From Bacteroidales bacterium UBA4073 (GTDB lineage: Bacteria > Bacteroidota > Bacteroidia > Bacteroidales > Tenuifilaceae): DNA of 5,524 nucleotides. Position numbers and translations under genes: made by a program. How positions within the stretch are numbered: the stretch's first letter is position 1; every line of letters starts with the position of its first letter. The notes under the pieces were generated by a model, which saw only the letters and a list, made by a program, of their open reading frames with translations, searched no databases and was not told the DNA's origin. The stretch lies in contig DFYV01000111.1 in NCBI GenBank assembly GCA_002383425.1, positions 1-5,524 on the forward strand. Reading direction: 5' to 3'. Below are positions 5,470-5,524 of this stretch, piece after piece.

Positions 5470-5524
5470 AAACAAATCCTAATTGACCCCGTTAGATAGA
5501 TAGTCAAGTATATAACATAGTGAA

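Overview
The window looks like chromosomal DNA of a Bacteroidetes/Bacteroidota bacterium, probably Bacteroidales or Marinilabiliales. The evidence is a three-gene minus-strand cluster of asnS, rpoN and a PAP2-like membrane protein, intergenic sites that fit the Bacteroidetes promoter consensus (TTTG, 19-21 bases, TAnnTTTG), and the near absence of Shine-Dalgarno sequences. The species cannot be named from this sequence alone.

Layout. Positions 76-3557 are a compact minus-strand operon read right to left: asparaginyl-tRNA synthetase, then sigma-54 (6-bp gap), then a 201-residue polytopic membrane protein with a degenerate PAP2 phosphatase signature (14-bp gap). A promoter for the operon lies at about 3612-3619. 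Back to back with it is a weaker plus-strand promoter-like site (3597-3628) ahead of a 34-residue single-pass membrane microprotein ORF (3664-3768). That ORF's last codons run into a repeat array.

Positions 3758-4004 hold degenerate tandem heptamers in several sequence families (TTGATGG/TTGTTCG, GTTGATG/TTTCACG, ATCTGAA). A well-formed Bacteroidetes promoter (4052-4083) then precedes a two-gene plus-strand operon (4114-5258). Its first gene encodes an XRE-type helix-turn-helix joined to a Panacea (DUF4065/SocA-like) antitoxin domain. The second gene overlaps it by 4 bp and encodes a small RelE/ParE-like protein, the predicted toxin. Downstream, 5295-5385 and 5442-5469 carry two further heptamer families (AGGCGTA and AAATNCT). 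The rest of the right end, to 5524, has no recognisable gene.

Biology. The left half is housekeeping: translation, alternative transcription initiation and a membrane or lipid-related protein. The right half is accessory: a probable type II toxin-antitoxin module, likely autoregulated through the antitoxin HTH, bracketed by heptamer arrays. The most unusual signal is that at least four intergenic blocks share an exact 7-base period although their unit sequences differ, and adjacent units in one array change stepwise from one family into another. This resembles the short tandemly repeated heptanucleotide (STRR) arrays known from filamentous cyanobacteria, and suggests a generating mechanism that fixes unit length rather than unit sequence.
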